Positions 22,406 to 35,898 of a stretch of 64,000 nt of DNA are shown in pieces. The notes under the pieces were generated by a model. It was not told where the DNA came from, ran no database searches, and saw only the letters and a list, made by a program, of their open reading frames with translations. Both the position numbers and the translations under genes were made by a program. Origin of the DNA: Limnohabitans sp. MMS-10A-192 (GTDB lineage: Bacteria; Pseudomonadota; Gammaproteobacteria; Burkholderiales; Burkholderiaceae_C); NCBI RefSeq assembly GCF_003063335.1, contig NZ_NERX01000001.1:558001-622000 (forward strand), given 5' to 3'. The stretch's first letter is position 1, and each line of letters begins with the position of its first letter.

Positions 22406-23386
22406 ATGAACGCGCCACGCACCAGGGTGCAGCGGCGCCCTGTGCACGGGGTGTTGTTGCTCGATAAACCGCTGGGACTGTCCAGCAACCAGGCTTTGCA
22501 AAAAGCCAAGTGGTTGCTGCGCGCTGAAAAGGCCGGTCACACCGGGACTTTGGACCCTTTGGCCACAGGCGTATTGCCTTTGTGTTTTGGTGCTGCGACC
22601 AAGTTCAGTCAGCAGCATCTGGATGCGGACAAGGTTTACGAAACGACCGTGCGCCTGGGTTTGAAAACCAGCACGGCCGATGCCGAAGGTGAAGTGGTTC
22701 AAACGCGAGAAGTGCGTTGCACGCCAGGCATGGTGGTGGAAGTGCTGGACCGGTTCATGGGACCGATCAGCCAAGTGCCACCGATGCACAGTGCCTTGAA
22801 AAAGGACGGCAAGGCGTTGTATGAATATGCCCGGCAGGGCGAAACCGTGGAGCGCCAAGCGCGCCACGTGGTGATCCATGACCTGGAGTTGCTGGACATG
22901 CAACTGCAGGGCGACGCCCCGTTTTTGCGTTTGCGCGTGGCCTGCAGCAAGGGCACTTACATCCGAACCTTGGGCGAAGACATCGCCGAGGCTTTGGGCT
23001 GTGGCGGTCACTTGAGCGCTTTGCGCCGGGTGGTGACGGGGCCTTTCGAGGCCTCGGCGTGTGTGACGCTGACGCAGCTGGAGTCCATGGACGAAGCTGC
23101 ACGTTTGCAAGCCTTGCAGCCCGTAGACGTGCTGTTACCTGGCCACACCGAGGTGGGGCTGGACAGCGAGAACGCTGGAAGATTTTTGAGTGGGGTGCGC
23201 CGACGCGGCCCTTGGGTTGATTGTGATCATGTGGCCGTCTATGGAGAACATCCTCGGGCATTGCTGGGAACAGCACATGTGCGTGGCGGCGAATTGATTC
23301 CGGGTCGATTGTTGAGCCCGATCGAAATTCAACAGATTTTGGAAAAATCACCTGTCAACGAGCCTTTGCTGGCCGAGCAGGTTTAA
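22406..23386 (+). CDS. truB: tRNA pseudouridine-55 synthase TruB
   Basis: The protein has 326 residues. It makes pseudouridine 55 in the T loop of tRNAs. G-V-L-L-L-D-K-P-x-G-L-S-S-N, then G-H-T-G-T-L-D-P-L-A-T-G with the catalytic Asp near residue 48, and V-P-P-M-H-S-A-L-K and R-V-x-C-S-K-G-T-Y-I-R-T-L further on are family motifs. A C-terminal PUA-like region follows residue about 255. Three bases after rbfA. Confidence 0.97.
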   Translation: MNAPRTRVQRRPVHGVLLLDKPLGLSSNQALQKAKWLLRAEKAGHTGTLDPLATGVLPLCFGAATKFSQQHLDADKVYETTVRLGLKTSTADAEGEVVQTREVRCTPGMVVEVLDRFMGPISQVPPMHSALKKDGKALYEYARQGETVERQARHVVIHDLELLDMQLQGDAPFLRLRVACSKGTYIRTLGEDIAEALGCGGHLSALRRVVTGPFEASACVTLTQLESMDEAARLQALQPVDVLLPGHTEVGLDSENAGRFLSGVRRRGPWVDCDHVAVYGEHPRALLGTAHVRGGELIPGRLLSPIEIQQILEKSPVNEPLLAEQV

Positions 23387-23399
23387 AGGAAGAGAAAGC

Positions 23400-25217
23400 A
23401 TGAGCAAGCAAATTCGCAACATCGCCATCATCGCGCACGTTGACCACGGTAAAACCACCATGGTCGATCAGTTGCTGCGCCAGTCGGGCACCTTCGCTGA
23501 CCACGAAAAAGTCGTGGACACCGTCATGGACAACAACGCCATCGAACGCGAGCGTGGCATCACCATTTTGGCCAAGAACTGCGCCGTGAGCTGGGAAGGC
23601 ACCCACATCAACATCGTGGACACCCCCGGACACGCGGACTTCGGCGGCGAAGTGGAACGTGCCTTGTCCATGGTCGACGGCGTGGTGCTGTTGATCGATG
23701 CACAAGAAGGCCCCATGCCTCAGACCCGCTTCGTGACCAAAAAGGCCTTGGCTTTGGGCCTCAAGCCCATCGTGGTCGTGAACAAAGTGGACAAGCCCGG
23801 TGCCAACCCCGACAAAGTGGTCAACGCCGCTTTTGACCTGTTCGACAAACTCGGTGCGAACGACGAGCAGCTGGACTTCCCCGTGGTGTATGCCTCCGGC
23901 ATCAACGGCTGGACCTCGATGGAAGAGGGCGCTCCTGGTGAGCAGTGGGGCCCCGACATGTCGGCCTTGTTCAACACCGTGCTCAAGCACGTCAAGCCCA
24001 ACGCGGGCGACCCTGCAGCGCCGCTGCAGTTGCAAATTTCTGCCCTCGACTTTTCGACCTTTGTGGGCCGCATCGGTGTGGGCCGTATCAGCCAAGGTAC
24101 CGTCAAGCCCAACATGGATGTGGTTGTGATGGAAGGCCCAGACGGCTCGACCATCAAAGGCCGCGTCAACCAAGTGCTGACTTTCCAGGGTCTGGACCGC
24201 GTCCAAGTGACCGAAGCCGGTCCTGGCGACATCGTGTTGATCAACGGCATTGCCGACCTGAACATTGGCGTGACGGTGACCGACCCGATCAACCCCGCAC
24301 CACTGCCCATGCTCAAAGTGGACGAGCCCACGCTTACCATGAACTTCTGCGTGAACACCTCGCCATTGGCCGGTCGTGAAGGCAAGTACGTGACCAGCCG
24401 TCAAATCTGGGATCGTCTGCAAAAAGAACTCCAGCACAACGTGGCGCTGCGCGTCAAAGAAACCGACGAAGACGGCATTTTTGAAGTGGCCGGTCGCGGT
24501 GAATTGCACCTGACCATCTTGCTGGAAAACATGCGCCGCGAAGGCTACGAGCTGGCTGTCTCCAAGCCTCGCGTGTTGTTCCGCGACATCGACGGTGAGC
24601 GCCATGAGCCTATCGAGCTGGTCACCGCCGACATCGAAGAAAACCACCAAGGCGGCGTGATGCAAGCCTTGGGCGAGCGCAAGGGCGAACTGGTCAACAT
24701 GGAGCCCGATGGCCGTGGCCGTGTCCGTCTGGAATACCGCATCCCGGCCCGTGGCCTGATCGGTTTCACCAACGAATTCCTGAACTTGACCCGTGGTTCC
24801 GGCCTGATCTCCAACATCTTTGACGGCTACGAGCCGCACAAGGGCGAAATCGGCGGCCGCAAGAACGGCGTGCTGATCTCCATGGACGACGGTGAAATCT
24901 TCACCTACGCCCTGGGCAAGCTGGACGACCGTGGCCGCATGTTCGTCAAGGCGAACGATCCGGTGTACGAAGGCATGATTGTGGGTATCCACAGCCGTGA
25001 CAACGACCTGGTCGTCAACGCGACACGTACCAAGCAGCTGACCAACTTCCGCGTGTCCGGCAAAGAGGACGCCATCAAGATCACACCTCCAATCGACCTG
25101 ACACTGGAATACGGCGTCGAGTTCATCGAGGACGACGAGTTGGTCGAAATCACGCCCAAGAGCGTGCGTCTGCGCAAGCGCTTCCTCAAGGAAAGCGACC
25201 GCAAGCGCAACAAGTGA
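23400..25217 (+). CDS. typA: Ribosome-associated GTPase TypA/BipA
   Basis: The protein has 605 residues. Translational GTPase with EF-G-like architecture, involved in 50S assembly and stress or low-temperature growth. A-H-V-D-H-G-K-T-T at residue 11, [14 protein letters not shown], and the BipA C-terminal domain with the R-x-R-K-R-F-L-K end. AAGGAAGAGA before the ATG is a good ribosome site, 13 bases after truB, so it belongs to the same operon. Confidence 0.97.
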   Translation: MSKQIRNIAIIAHVDHGKTTMVDQLLRQSGTFADHEKVVDTVMDNNAIERERGITILAKNCAVSWEGTHINIVDTPGHADFGGEVERALSMVDGVVLLIDAQEGPMPQTRFVTKKALALGLKPIVVVNKVDKPGANPDKVVNAAFDLFDKLGANDEQLDFPVVYASGINGWTSMEEGAPGEQWGPDMSALFNTVLKHVKPNAGDPAAPLQLQISALDFSTFVGRIGVGRISQGTVKPNMDVVVMEGPDGSTIKGRVNQVLTFQGLDRVQVTEAGPGDIVLINGIADLNIGVTVTDPINPAPLPMLKVDEPTLTMNFCVNTSPLAGREGKYVTSRQIWDRLQKELQHNVALRVKETDEDGIFEVAGRGELHLTILLENMRREGYELAVSKPRVLFRDIDGERHEPIELVTADIEENHQGGVMQALGERKGELVNMEPDGRGRVRLEYRIPARGLIGFTNEFLNLTRGSGLISNIFDGYEPHKGEIGGRKNGVLISMDDGEIFTYALGKLDDRGRMFVKANDPVYEGMIVGIHSRDNDLVVNATRTKQLTNFRVSGKEDAIKITPPIDLTLEYGVEFIEDDELVEITPKSVRLRKRFLKESDRKRNK

Positions 25218-25230
25218 TCGGCTGACGACC

Positions 25231-26115
25231 ATGCGTTTATCGCACGGCATGGCCGTCTGGACCATGGTGGGCGTCACCGCCCTCTGGTCCATGGCCGGGG
25301 TGGTGACGCGGCATCTGGAGCAAGCGCGCAGCTTTGAAGTCACCTTCTGGCGCAGCTTCTTCACCGTGGTGTCCTTGCTGGTCATCCTGCCTTTGTGGCA
25401 GGGCCGAAGTGTTTGGTCACGGCTGCCTTTGCGCAGCCGTTACTTTTGGTATTCCGGCATTTGCTGGAGTGTCATGTTCACCGCCTTCATGGTGGCGCTC
25501 ACCCTGACCGCTGTGGCCAATGTGCTGATCACCATGGCGGTGGGGCCTTTGCTGACGGCGTTGATCACCCGGGTGTTTTTGGGCCACCGCCTGCCAGGGC
25601 GCACTTGGTTGGCCATTGTGTTGGCTGTCGTTGGCATTGGCTGGATGTATGGCTCGCAACTCAGTCTGGGCGATCCCCATTTCCTGATCGGTTCTCTGGT
25701 CGCCTTGTGCGTGCCCATTGCGGGTTCCGTGCAATGGACGCTGGTGCAAAAAAGCCAGAGCGAAGGCCAAAATTTGGATCTCGTGCCCTCGGTCATGCTG
25801 GGGGCCATCCTCTCAACGTTGCTGACCTTGCCTTTGTCCATGCCGTTTCAGGCCTCAGTTCATGATGTGGGTTTGCTGGCCATGCTGGGCTTGTTTCAAT
25901 TGGCCATCCCCTGCGCTTTGTCGGTGGTGTGTGCTCGGGTGCTCAAAGCACCTGAAGTGGCGTTGCTCGCTTTGCTTGAAATCGTTTTTGGCATCGCTTT
26001 GGCTTGGTGGGGCGCGAATGAAGCGCCGCAGCTGAGCGTACTTTTGGGAGGCACCCTGGTCCTGGGTGCCTTGCTTCTCAATGAATGGTTAGGCTGGAGA
26101 CAAAACAATGTCTGA
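25231..26115 (+). CDS. EamA/DMT-family transporter
   Basis: The protein has 294 residues with about ten hydrophobic segments in two repeats, the drug/metabolite transporter pattern. It begins with a short loop then a membrane helix containing T-A-L-W-S-M-A-G-V-V; the first repeat ends about residue 140 and the second contains a V-P-I-A-G-S-V-Q-W-T-L-V-Q-K segment. It lies 13 bases after typA and overlaps the next gene by eight bases. Substrate cannot be inferred; amino acid or metabolite efflux is typical of the family. Confidence 0.88.
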   Translation: MRLSHGMAVWTMVGVTALWSMAGVVTRHLEQARSFEVTFWRSFFTVVSLLVILPLWQGRSVWSRLPLRSRYFWYSGICWSVMFTAFMVALTLTAVANVLITMAVGPLLTALITRVFLGHRLPGRTWLAIVLAVVGIGWMYGSQLSLGDPHFLIGSLVALCVPIAGSVQWTLVQKSQSEGQNLDLVPSVMLGAILSTLLTLPLSMPFQASVHDVGLLAMLGLFQLAIPCALSVVCARVLKAPEVALLALLEIVFGIALAWWGANEAPQLSVLLGGTLVLGALLLNEWLGWRQNNV

Positions 26116-27190
26116 TGTCATCGCGCAAATTGAAGGCCGCATCGGCTGCATCACCTTGAACCGCCCCAAGGCGCTGAATGCCTTGTCGCTCGACATGGTG
26201 CGTTCATTGACCCAGGCTTTGCTCGCATGGCAGGACAACCCTCAGGTGTTGGCGGTGGCCGTTCGCGGAACGGGCAAGGAGGGGCCCTTTGGCGCTTTTT
26301 GTGCAGGCGGGGACATTCGTTTCTTCCATCAAGCCGCACACGCAGGCGACGCCGCCTTGGGTGATTTTTTCACCGAAGAGTACCGCCTCAACCACCTGAT
26401 CCACACCTACAGCAAGCCCTACATCGCCTTCATGGACGGCATCGTCATGGGCGGTGGCATGGGCATCAGCCAAGGCGCCAGTGTGCGCGTGGTCACCGAA
26501 CGCACCAAGATGGCAATGCCCGAAACCAATATTGGGCTCTTTCCCGATGTGGGCGGCGGCTATTTTCTGAGCCGTTGTCCAGGTCGTCTGGGGGAGTACC
26601 TGGGCCTGACCGGGCACATGCTGGGAGGGGCACAAGCCGTGGCCGCCAAGCTGGCCGACATCGCCTTGCCCAGCGGCATGCTGGAGCCGATCTGGCAGAC
26701 CTTGATCAGCAGCCCTTTTGAAAATGCTGAATCGGTGGAGCGCTGGGTGCTGGCCCAAGCAGGTGCCATGACGCCAGAAAAACTGACGCCACAGCCTCAG
26801 ATCGATGAAGTCTTTGGCCTGCCCACCATTGCCGACATGCTGAACAAGCTGGAATCGGCGACCGACGAGTGGAGCCAGAAAACGGCGCACGCCTTGCGTC
26901 ACCGCTCGCCTTTGATGCTGCATGTGGTCCTTGAGCAAATCCGCCGTGCGCGTCAAATGAGCTTGGCCGACGACTTGCGCATGGAGCGTGACATGGTTCA
27001 CCACTGTTTCCACCTGCGATCGGTGGCCGACAGCGACACCGTCGAAGGCATTCGCGCCTTGGCGGTGGACAAAGACCACTCGCCGAAATGGAAGCCTGCG
27101 CGAATCGAAGAAGTGGATGCATCCGAAGCGGCACGGTTCTTTGTCAGCCCTTGGCCTTCAGACCACCACCCGCTGCGCGATTTATTCTGA
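26108..27190 (+). CDS. Enoyl-CoA hydratase/isomerase family protein, 3-hydroxyisobutyryl-CoA hydrolase type
   Basis: The protein has 360 residues, longer than plain enoyl-CoA hydratases (about 260) and matching the HIBYL-CoA hydrolase branch (valine degradation). Crotonase-fold oxyanion segments: F-C-A-G-G-D-I-R near residue 62 and M-D-G-I-V-M-G-G-G-M-G. The catalytic P-E-T-N-I-G-L-F-P-D-V-G-G-G loop has the Glu and Asp expected of the hydrolase. Ribosome site GGAGA. Overlap with the transporter suggests co-expression, but no other valine-catabolism gene is adjacent. Confidence 0.87.
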   Translation: MSDVIAQIEGRIGCITLNRPKALNALSLDMVRSLTQALLAWQDNPQVLAVAVRGTGKEGPFGAFCAGGDIRFFHQAAHAGDAALGDFFTEEYRLNHLIHTYSKPYIAFMDGIVMGGGMGISQGASVRVVTERTKMAMPETNIGLFPDVGGGYFLSRCPGRLGEYLGLTGHMLGGAQAVAAKLADIALPSGMLEPIWQTLISSPFENAESVERWVLAQAGAMTPEKLTPQPQIDEVFGLPTIADMLNKLESATDEWSQKTAHALRHRSPLMLHVVLEQIRRARQMSLADDLRMERDMVHHCFHLRSVADSDTVEGIRALAVDKDHSPKWKPARIEEVDASEAARFFVSPWPSDHHPLRDLF

Positions 27191-27271
27191 GTGTGGCGCC
27201 CCGCTGCGGTGGGGCATTCATTGGCGGCTTGCGCTTGATCGCCCGAAAGGCGGCACTCCCACAAGCCACTT

Positions 27272-27760
27272 TCAGCGGTGACGGCTCTTCATGGCGCGTT
27301 CGACTTCGCGCTTGCCTTCGCGGTCCTTGATGGTGTCGCGTTTGTCGTGCTCGGCCTTGCCCTTGGCCAACGCAATGTCGCATTTCACCTTGCCTGATTT
27401 CCAGTGCAGGTTGATCGGCACCAGGGTATAGCCCTTTTGCTCGATCTTGCCGATCAAGCGCTTGATCTCTTCCTTGTTTAGCAGCAACTTGCGCGTGCGT
27501 GCGGCTTCGGGATTGATGTGGGTCGATGCGGTTTTGAGCGGATTGATCAGGCAGCCAATGATGAAAAGTTCGCCATTGCGAATGACCACATAACCGTCCG
27601 TGAGCTGCACCTTGCCTTCTCGGATGGCTTTGACTTCCCAGCCTTCCAGCACCATGCCTGCCTCGTAGCGTTCTTCGAAGAAATAGTCGAAGGCCGCCTT
27701 TTTATTCTCGGCAATCTTGGCAAAGGTGGGGGCTGCGCTTGTTTTTTTGGTGGTGGCCAT
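27272..27760 (-). CDS. smpB: SsrA-binding protein SmpB
   Basis: The protein has 162 residues from ATG 27760. It delivers tmRNA to stalled ribosomes in trans-translation. The OB-like core carries I-A-E-N-K-K-A-x-[13 protein letters not shown] and R-T-R-K-L-L-L; the basic C-terminal tail [13 protein letters not shown] is the part that mimics the codon-anticodon. Divergent from ratA-rnfH, a neighbourhood conserved in beta- and gammaproteobacteria. The tmRNA gene is not in this window. The 81 bases between it and the previous gene hold only weak GC hairpins. Confidence 0.97.
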   Translation of the reverse strand: MATTKKTSAAPTFAKIAENKKAAFDYFFEERYEAGMVLEGWEVKAIREGKVQLTDGYVVIRNGELFIIGCLINPLKTASTHINPEAARTRKLLLNKEEIKRLIGKIEQKGYTLVPINLHWKSGKVKCDIALAKGKAEHDKRDTIKDREGKREVERAMKSRHR

Positions 27761-27854
27761 GGTCAACAGATAGGGACGGCCTGGCCGTTCTCAAGGAAGT
27801 CCAAACGGCTGTACAGAAAAGCGCCGATTCGGAAAACTACAATCGCACCATTGT

Positions 27855-28295
27855 ATGAAGAATATCCACAAGTCCGTCCTCATCTGGTATGCCCCTGAGG
27901 AAATGTTTCGCCTGGTCACCGATGTGGCCCGCTACCCCGAGTTTTTGCCTTGGTGCGACCAGTCGCGTGTGCTCGAATCAGACCCCCAGGGCATGCTGGC
28001 CGAAGTGGGCATCAGCCTGGGCGGCATCCACCAAACCTTCACCACCCGCAACACCCACGAAGAGGGCCGCTCTGTGGGCATGGCGTTGGTCAAGGGACCC
28101 TTTTCGCAGCTCAGCGGCACCTGGCGCTTTTTGCCAGTGGGCGATGGCACGCAGCGGGCTTGCAAAGTCGAGCTGGACTTGCATTACGGTTTTTCCAGCG
28201 CCACTTTGGCAGCGCTGATCGGCCCGGTGTTTGACAAGATCGCGGCCAGCTTGGTCGATGCCTTCGTCAAGCGTGCGGAAGCCGTTTATGGCTGA
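27855..28295 (+). CDS. ratA: RatA-family START-domain protein
   Basis: The protein has 146 residues, coenzyme Q-binding/polyketide cyclase (COQ10) fold. Y-A-P-E-E-M-F-R-L-V near residue 12, Y-P-E-F-L-P-W-C and F-S-Q-L-S-G-T-W-R-F are family hallmarks. In E. coli RatA was described as a toxin blocking 70S association, while homologues bind ubiquinone; which applies here is unclear. A TACAAT box lies at 27838-27843, only 12 bases before the ATG, so the transcript could be nearly leaderless. Divergent from smpB. Confidence 0.93.
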   Translation: MKNIHKSVLIWYAPEEMFRLVTDVARYPEFLPWCDQSRVLESDPQGMLAEVGISLGGIHQTFTTRNTHEEGRSVGMALVKGPFSQLSGTWRFLPVGDGTQRACKVELDLHYGFSSATLAALIGPVFDKIAASLVDAFVKRAEAVYG

Positions 28296-28647
28296 GCCGA
28301 TGATTCAGATCACGCTGTGCTGGAGCCTGCAGCCGCGCCAGGCGCATGAACACGCCATGCAAGTGCCCGAGGGCTGCACCGTGCAGTCGGTCATGGCGCA
28401 GGTGCTGGGCGCAGGCTTGCCTCAGGTGTCGGCGGCTGACCTGGCCCAACTGCCTTTCATGCACCCAGGCATCTGGGGCCAAAAGGTGGCTTGGACGGCC
28501 AAGGTGCACGATGGCGACCGCATTGAGCTGTACCGCGAACTCAAGGTAGACCCCAAAGTGGCACGCCGCCAACGCTTCAAGCGTCAGGGCAAAGGCCGCA
28601 CCGGCTTGTTTGCCAACCGCAAAAGCGGCTCTGCCGCAGGTTACTGA
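28288..28647 (+). CDS. rnfH: RnfH-family ubiquitin-like protein
   Basis: The protein has 119 residues (115 if ATG 28300 is used). It has a beta-grasp fold: hydrophobic first strand I-T-L-C-W-S-L, P-E-G-C-T-V-Q-S-V helix start, and D-G-D-R-I-E-L-Y-R-E-L-K-V-D-P-K, followed by R-R-Q-R-F-K, which is the family signature. Function unknown despite the name; always next to ratA. It overlaps ratA by eight bases. Confidence 0.92.
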   Translation: MAEPMIQITLCWSLQPRQAHEHAMQVPEGCTVQSVMAQVLGAGLPQVSAADLAQLPFMHPGIWGQKVAWTAKVHDGDRIELYRELKVDPKVARRQRFKRQGKGRTGLFANRKSGSAAGY

Positions 28648-28655
28648 ACACCTCC

Positions 28656-29564
28656 ATGCAATCCCTTTTGAACGCCATCGCCCAGATGGACAAGACCACC
28701 GATGCGCGCCGTGTTTTTCACGGTCGCGGCGGTGTTTATCCCGACAGCGAACAGTGGACGCTCGATTGGTTTGCGCCGGTCTGGGTCTTGACGAGCTTCA
28801 AGCCCGTCACCGACGAAGAACTGGCGCAGTGCCACAGCGCGCTCGAACAGCGCTGGCAAACGCTGGCTCCCGGTGAGCCGCTCAACTGGGTGTTCCAGTG
28901 CCGCGCCACAGGCCAGACCGAAACCCGCTTGATGGCCGGCAGCGTGCCCGAAAAACACGTGGTGACAGAGCAGGGCGCGCAATACCTGGTGCATGTCTTG
29001 CGGGGTCAAAACCACGGTCTGTTTCTGGACATGGCCAATGGGCGTGAATGGCTCAAAAACCACGCCAAGCACGAAAACATCTTGAACCTCTTTGCCTACA
29101 CCTGTGCCTTTTCGGTGGTGGCCTTGCAGGGCGGGGCGGCGCAAGTTGTCAATGTGGACATGAGCCAGGGCGCTCTGGCGGTGGGCCAGCAAAACCACCG
29201 CCTGAACGATTTACCGCCCAAAGCCCGATTTTTGGGGCACGACATCTTCAAGACTTGGGGCAAGATCAACAAGATGGGGCCTTATGGTGTGGTCGTGATC
29301 GACCCGCCCAGCTACCAAAAGGGCAGCTTCATCGCGACCAAGGACTACATCAAGCTGATCCGCCGCCTGCCCGATCTGCTGGAGCCGCAAGGCCATGTGC
29401 TTCTGTGTCTGAACGCGCCGGAGTTGGACACGCAGTTTTTGCATAGCCAGGTGACCGAGGCTGCACCCAGCCTGCGCTTTGTGGAGCGCTTGGCCAATCC
29501 GGCCGCATTTGTGGATGTTTCACCCGAAAAATCCCTCAAAGTGCTGCATTACCAGAATGCCTGA
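28656..29564 (+). CDS. Class I SAM-dependent RNA methyltransferase, RlmI/RlmK-like
   Basis: The protein has 302 residues. SAM-binding motif I is N-L-F-A-Y-T-C-A-F-S near residue 143, motif II V-V-N-V-D-M-S, and the catalytic V-I-D-P-P-S-Y near residue 213, as in rRNA m5C methyltransferases of the RlmI/RlmK family. The N-terminal PUA domain of RlmI (about 400 residues in total) and the THUMP domain of RlmKL are absent, so it is a minimal form (PF10672 type). Target base unknown. Eight bases after rnfH. Confidence 0.85.
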   Translation: MQSLLNAIAQMDKTTDARRVFHGRGGVYPDSEQWTLDWFAPVWVLTSFKPVTDEELAQCHSALEQRWQTLAPGEPLNWVFQCRATGQTETRLMAGSVPEKHVVTEQGAQYLVHVLRGQNHGLFLDMANGREWLKNHAKHENILNLFAYTCAFSVVALQGGAAQVVNVDMSQGALAVGQQNHRLNDLPPKARFLGHDIFKTWGKINKMGPYGVVVIDPPSYQKGSFIATKDYIKLIRRLPDLLEPQGHVLLCLNAPELDTQFLHSQVTEAAPSLRFVERLANPAAFVDVSPEKSLKVLHYQNA

Positions 29565-29660
29565 CCCGTCCTGAAAAGCTTCAGCTCAGGCCATTTTTTG
29601 GCACACAGGCAGGGAAATCCCTTGCCCGGCACGGGTACAATCCATTTTTTGGAGCCCTAG

Positions 29661-31133
<1,473 letters not shown>

Positions 31134-31151
31134 AATCTCCAGTTGATCACC

Positions 31152-31180
31152 AAGGCGTCTGGACACCCAGACGCCTTTTC
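31152..31180 (+). terminator. Intercistronic terminator between guaB and guaA
   Basis: AGGCGTCTGG-ACAC-CCAGACGCCT is a 10-bp perfect stem followed by TTTT. It may reduce guaA relative to guaB, or guaA may have its own promoter in the 25 bases after it (a TTATAG stretch is present). Confidence 0.8.
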
Positions 31181-31204
31181 ATTTCTTATAGAACGACGTT
31201 TGCC

Positions 31205-32818
31205 ATGCAGCATTCCAAGATCCTGATCCTCGACTTCGGCTCGCAAGTCACCCAGCTCATCGCCCGCCGTGTGCGTGAAGCGCATGTGTTTTGCGAAGTG
31301 CACCCCTGTGACGTGAGCAGCGACTGGGTGCGTGAATACGCCAAAGACGGCAACCTCAAGGGCGTGATCTTGTCCGGCTCACACGCCAGCGTGTACGAGG
31401 TGGACGACAAGGCGCCCGATGCGGTGTTTGAGCTGGGCGTGCCGGTCTTGGGCATTTGCTACGGCATGCAGACCATGGCCCAGCAGCTGGGTGGCAAGGT
31501 GGAGGCGGGCACCACACGCGAGTTTGGTTACGCCGAAGTCCGCGCCCACGGCCACACCGAACTGCTCAAAGGCATTGAAGACTTCGCCACGGCCGAAGGC
31601 CACGGCATGCTCAAGGTCTGGATGAGCCACGGCGACAAGGTCACCCAGCTGCCCGAAGGCTTCAAGGTCATGGCCTCGACACCGGCTTGCCCGATTGCGG
31701 GCATGGCCGACGAGGCCCGCCGTTTTTATGCGGTGCAGTTCCACCCCGAAGTGACGCACACCGTGCAGGGCCAGGCCCTGCTCAACCGCTTCGTGCTCGA
31801 CATCTGCCAGGCCCGTCCTGACTGGATCATGGGCGACTACATCGAAGAAGCTGTCGCCAAAATCCGCGAGCAAGTGGGTGACGAAGAAGTCATCCTCGGC
31901 CTGTCCGGCGGCGTCGACTCGTCGGTGGCTGCAGCCTTGATCCACCGAGCCATCGGCGACAAGCTGACCTGCGTGTTTGTGGACCACGGCCTGCTGCGCC
32001 TGAACGAAGGCGACATGGTCATGGAGATGTTCGTGGGCAAATTGCACGCGAAAGTCATCCGCGTCGATGCCAGCGATTTGTTCCTGGGCAAACTGGCAGG
32101 CGTGAGCGAGCCTGAAGCCAAGCGCAAGATCATTGGCGGCTTGTTTGTCGATGTGTTCAAGGAACAAGCGGCCAAGCTCAAAGCGGGTGACGGCGGCCAC
32201 AAAGGCGCGACCTTCCTGGCCCAAGGCACGATTTACCCCGACGTGATCGAGTCGGGCGGCGCCAAGAGCAAAAAAGCCGTCACCATCAAGAGCCACCACA
32301 ACGTGGGCGGATTGCCCGAGCAACTGGGCCTGAAACTGCTGGAGCCGCTGCGCGAATTGTTCAAAGACGAAGTGCGCGAACTGGGTGTGGCGCTGGGCTT
32401 GCCCCGCGAGATGGTCTACCGCCACCCCTTCCCAGGCCCAGGCTTGGGTGTGCGCATCCTGGGCGAAGTCAAAAAAGAATACGCCGACCTGCTGCGCCGT
32501 GCGGACGCGATCTTCATCGAAGAGCTGCGCAACTTCACCGATGAATCCGGCAAAACCTGGTACGACCTGACCAGCCAAGCCTTCACCGTGTTCCTGCCCG
32601 TGAAAAGCGTGGGCGTGATGGGCGACGGCCGCACTTACGACTACGTGGTGGCGCTGCGCGCCGTGCAAACCAGCGACTTCATGACCGCCGACTGGGCCGA
32701 GCTGCCGTATGCGCTGCTCAAGAAAGTCTCGGGGCGCATCATCAACGAGGTGCGTGGCATCAACCGCGTGACCTACGACGTGAGTTCAAAACCACCGGCG
32801 ACGATCGAATGGGAATGA
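31205..32818 (+). CDS. guaA: GMP synthase (glutamine-hydrolysing)
   Basis: The protein has 537 residues. It aminates XMP to GMP. N-terminal class I glutamine amidotransferase: G-I-C-Y-G-M-Q with the nucleophile Cys near residue 84, and Q-F-H-P-E-V for the His-Glu pair. ATP pyrophosphatase domain: L-S-G-G-V-D-S-S-V (P loop) near residue 235. C-terminal dimerisation domain ends P-P-A-T-I-E-W-E, the invariant GuaA end. Confidence 0.98.
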   Translation: MQHSKILILDFGSQVTQLIARRVREAHVFCEVHPCDVSSDWVREYAKDGNLKGVILSGSHASVYEVDDKAPDAVFELGVPVLGICYGMQTMAQQLGGKVEAGTTREFGYAEVRAHGHTELLKGIEDFATAEGHGMLKVWMSHGDKVTQLPEGFKVMASTPACPIAGMADEARRFYAVQFHPEVTHTVQGQALLNRFVLDICQARPDWIMGDYIEEAVAKIREQVGDEEVILGLSGGVDSSVAAALIHRAIGDKLTCVFVDHGLLRLNEGDMVMEMFVGKLHAKVIRVDASDLFLGKLAGVSEPEAKRKIIGGLFVDVFKEQAAKLKAGDGGHKGATFLAQGTIYPDVIESGGAKSKKAVTIKSHHNVGGLPEQLGLKLLEPLRELFKDEVRELGVALGLPREMVYRHPFPGPGLGVRILGEVKKEYADLLRRADAIFIEELRNFTDESGKTWYDLTSQAFTVFLPVKSVGVMGDGRTYDYVVALRAVQTSDFMTADWAELPYALLKKVSGRIINEVRGINRVTYDVSSKPPATIEWE

Positions 32819-32821
32819 CAG

Positions 32822-32849
32822 ACAAGGCACCTTCGGGTGCCTTTGTTTT
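32822..32849 (+). terminator. Intrinsic terminator after guaA
   Basis: AAGGCACC-TTCG-GGTGCCTT with a UUCG tetraloop, then TGTTTT, three bases after the guaA stop. The next gene starts only about 15 bases later. Confidence 0.85.
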
Positions 32850-32863
32850 GGTACAGTCATTTC

Positions 32864-34854
<1,991 letters not shown>

Positions 34855-34922
34855 TTCGCTTGCGCACGGCACTTGCCGAGCACCAGAGCGCAGCGAAGCG
34901 TGACCGCAATAGAACAAAGATC

Positions 34923-35834
34923 ATGGCCCACATTTACATTTTTTCCCCCTCCAGCGCGGTGCGCGACAAAGCCGCTTTCCGTCGTGGCGTGAAGCGCCTG
35001 CAAGCCCAAGGCCATGAAGTCGAGGTGGACGAAGCGGCTTTGGCCAGCCACATGCGCTTTGCGGGCGATGACGCCACACGCATCGCCGCCATCCATCGCG
35101 CCGCAGCCAGTGGTGCCAATGTGGCGCTGATTTCGCGCGGGGGTTACGGCCTCACGCGCATCCTGCCTGCCTTGCCCTACAAAGCCATTGCCAAAGCCAT
35201 CGACGGCGGCACGCAGTTTGTGGGCTTCAGCGACTTCACCGCTTTCAACCAAGCGGTGTACGCCAAGACCGGCCGCATCAGCTGGCAAGGCCCGGCATTG
35301 GGCGAAGACTTTGGCCCCGAACAGGAGCCCGACGACATCATGCAGGCTTGCTTTGACGACTTGGTGCTGGAGCAAGGGGAGGGCACGGGCTGGCAACTGC
35401 CCAAGCTTGAAGCCGAGCGCCGTGTGTTGGTCAAAGACGCGCCGCTGTGGGGAGGCAACCTCACGGTGCTGACTTCCCTTTTGGGCACGCCGTACTTCCC
35501 GCAAGTCAAGGGTGGCGTGCTCTTTCTGGAAGACGTAGGCGAGCACCCTTACCGCATCGAGCGCATGCTCACGCAGCTGTTGCACGCGGGTGTGTTGGCC
35601 CAGCAAAAAGCGGTGATGTTCGGTCAATTCACCAACTACAAGCTCGTGCCCACGCACGACAAAGGCTTCAAGCTGGCCACGGTGGTCGACTGGTTGCGCA
35701 GCCAGATCAAGGCCCCGGTGCTCACCGGTTTGCCTTTTGGCCATGTGGAGACCAAGGTGCTGCTGCCCGTGGGCGCCAAGGTGGACCTTGTCACCGAAGG
35801 GCGTGACGCGCTGATGGTTTGGGGCCACATTTAA
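34923..35834 (+). CDS. ldcA: LD-carboxypeptidase (muramoyltetrapeptide carboxypeptidase), S66 family
   Basis: The protein has 303 residues from ATG 34923, with AAAGA upstream. It cleaves the terminal D-Ala from tetrapeptides during murein recycling in the cytoplasm. S-R-G-G-Y-G-L near residue 67, the nucleophile in V-G-F-S-D (Ser near residue 102), Glu in L-F-L-E-D-V-G-E, and His in P-F-G-H-V-E-T-K are the family positions. The in-frame extension upstream overlaps the previous gene's stop and is not family-like. 68 non-coding bases separate it from the dehalogenase. Confidence 0.92.
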   Translation: MAHIYIFSPSSAVRDKAAFRRGVKRLQAQGHEVEVDEAALASHMRFAGDDATRIAAIHRAAASGANVALISRGGYGLTRILPALPYKAIAKAIDGGTQFVGFSDFTAFNQAVYAKTGRISWQGPALGEDFGPEQEPDDIMQACFDDLVLEQGEGTGWQLPKLEAERRVLVKDAPLWGGNLTVLTSLLGTPYFPQVKGGVLFLEDVGEHPYRIERMLTQLLHAGVLAQQKAVMFGQFTNYKLVPTHDKGFKLATVVDWLRSQIKAPVLTGLPFGHVETKVLLPVGAKVDLVTEGRDALMVWGHI

Positions 35835-35898
35835 AAAAAGCACCAAAGCCTGCTCAAGCGAGACAAGAGGCGTGTCCAACGCCCAACAGGAGACACCC

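Noticed and set aside
23355..25385. Long open frame (over 650 codons) on the minus strand opposite typA
   Set aside because: It is complementary to a highly conserved GTPase with all motifs, its product is His/Val/Gly-rich and repetitive as expected of the antisense of GC-rich codons, and it has no recognisable domain.
27191..27271. Terminator between the hydratase-like gene and smpB
   Set aside because: GCCCCGC/GGTGGGGC can pair, but with wobble and without any T run; too weak to list.
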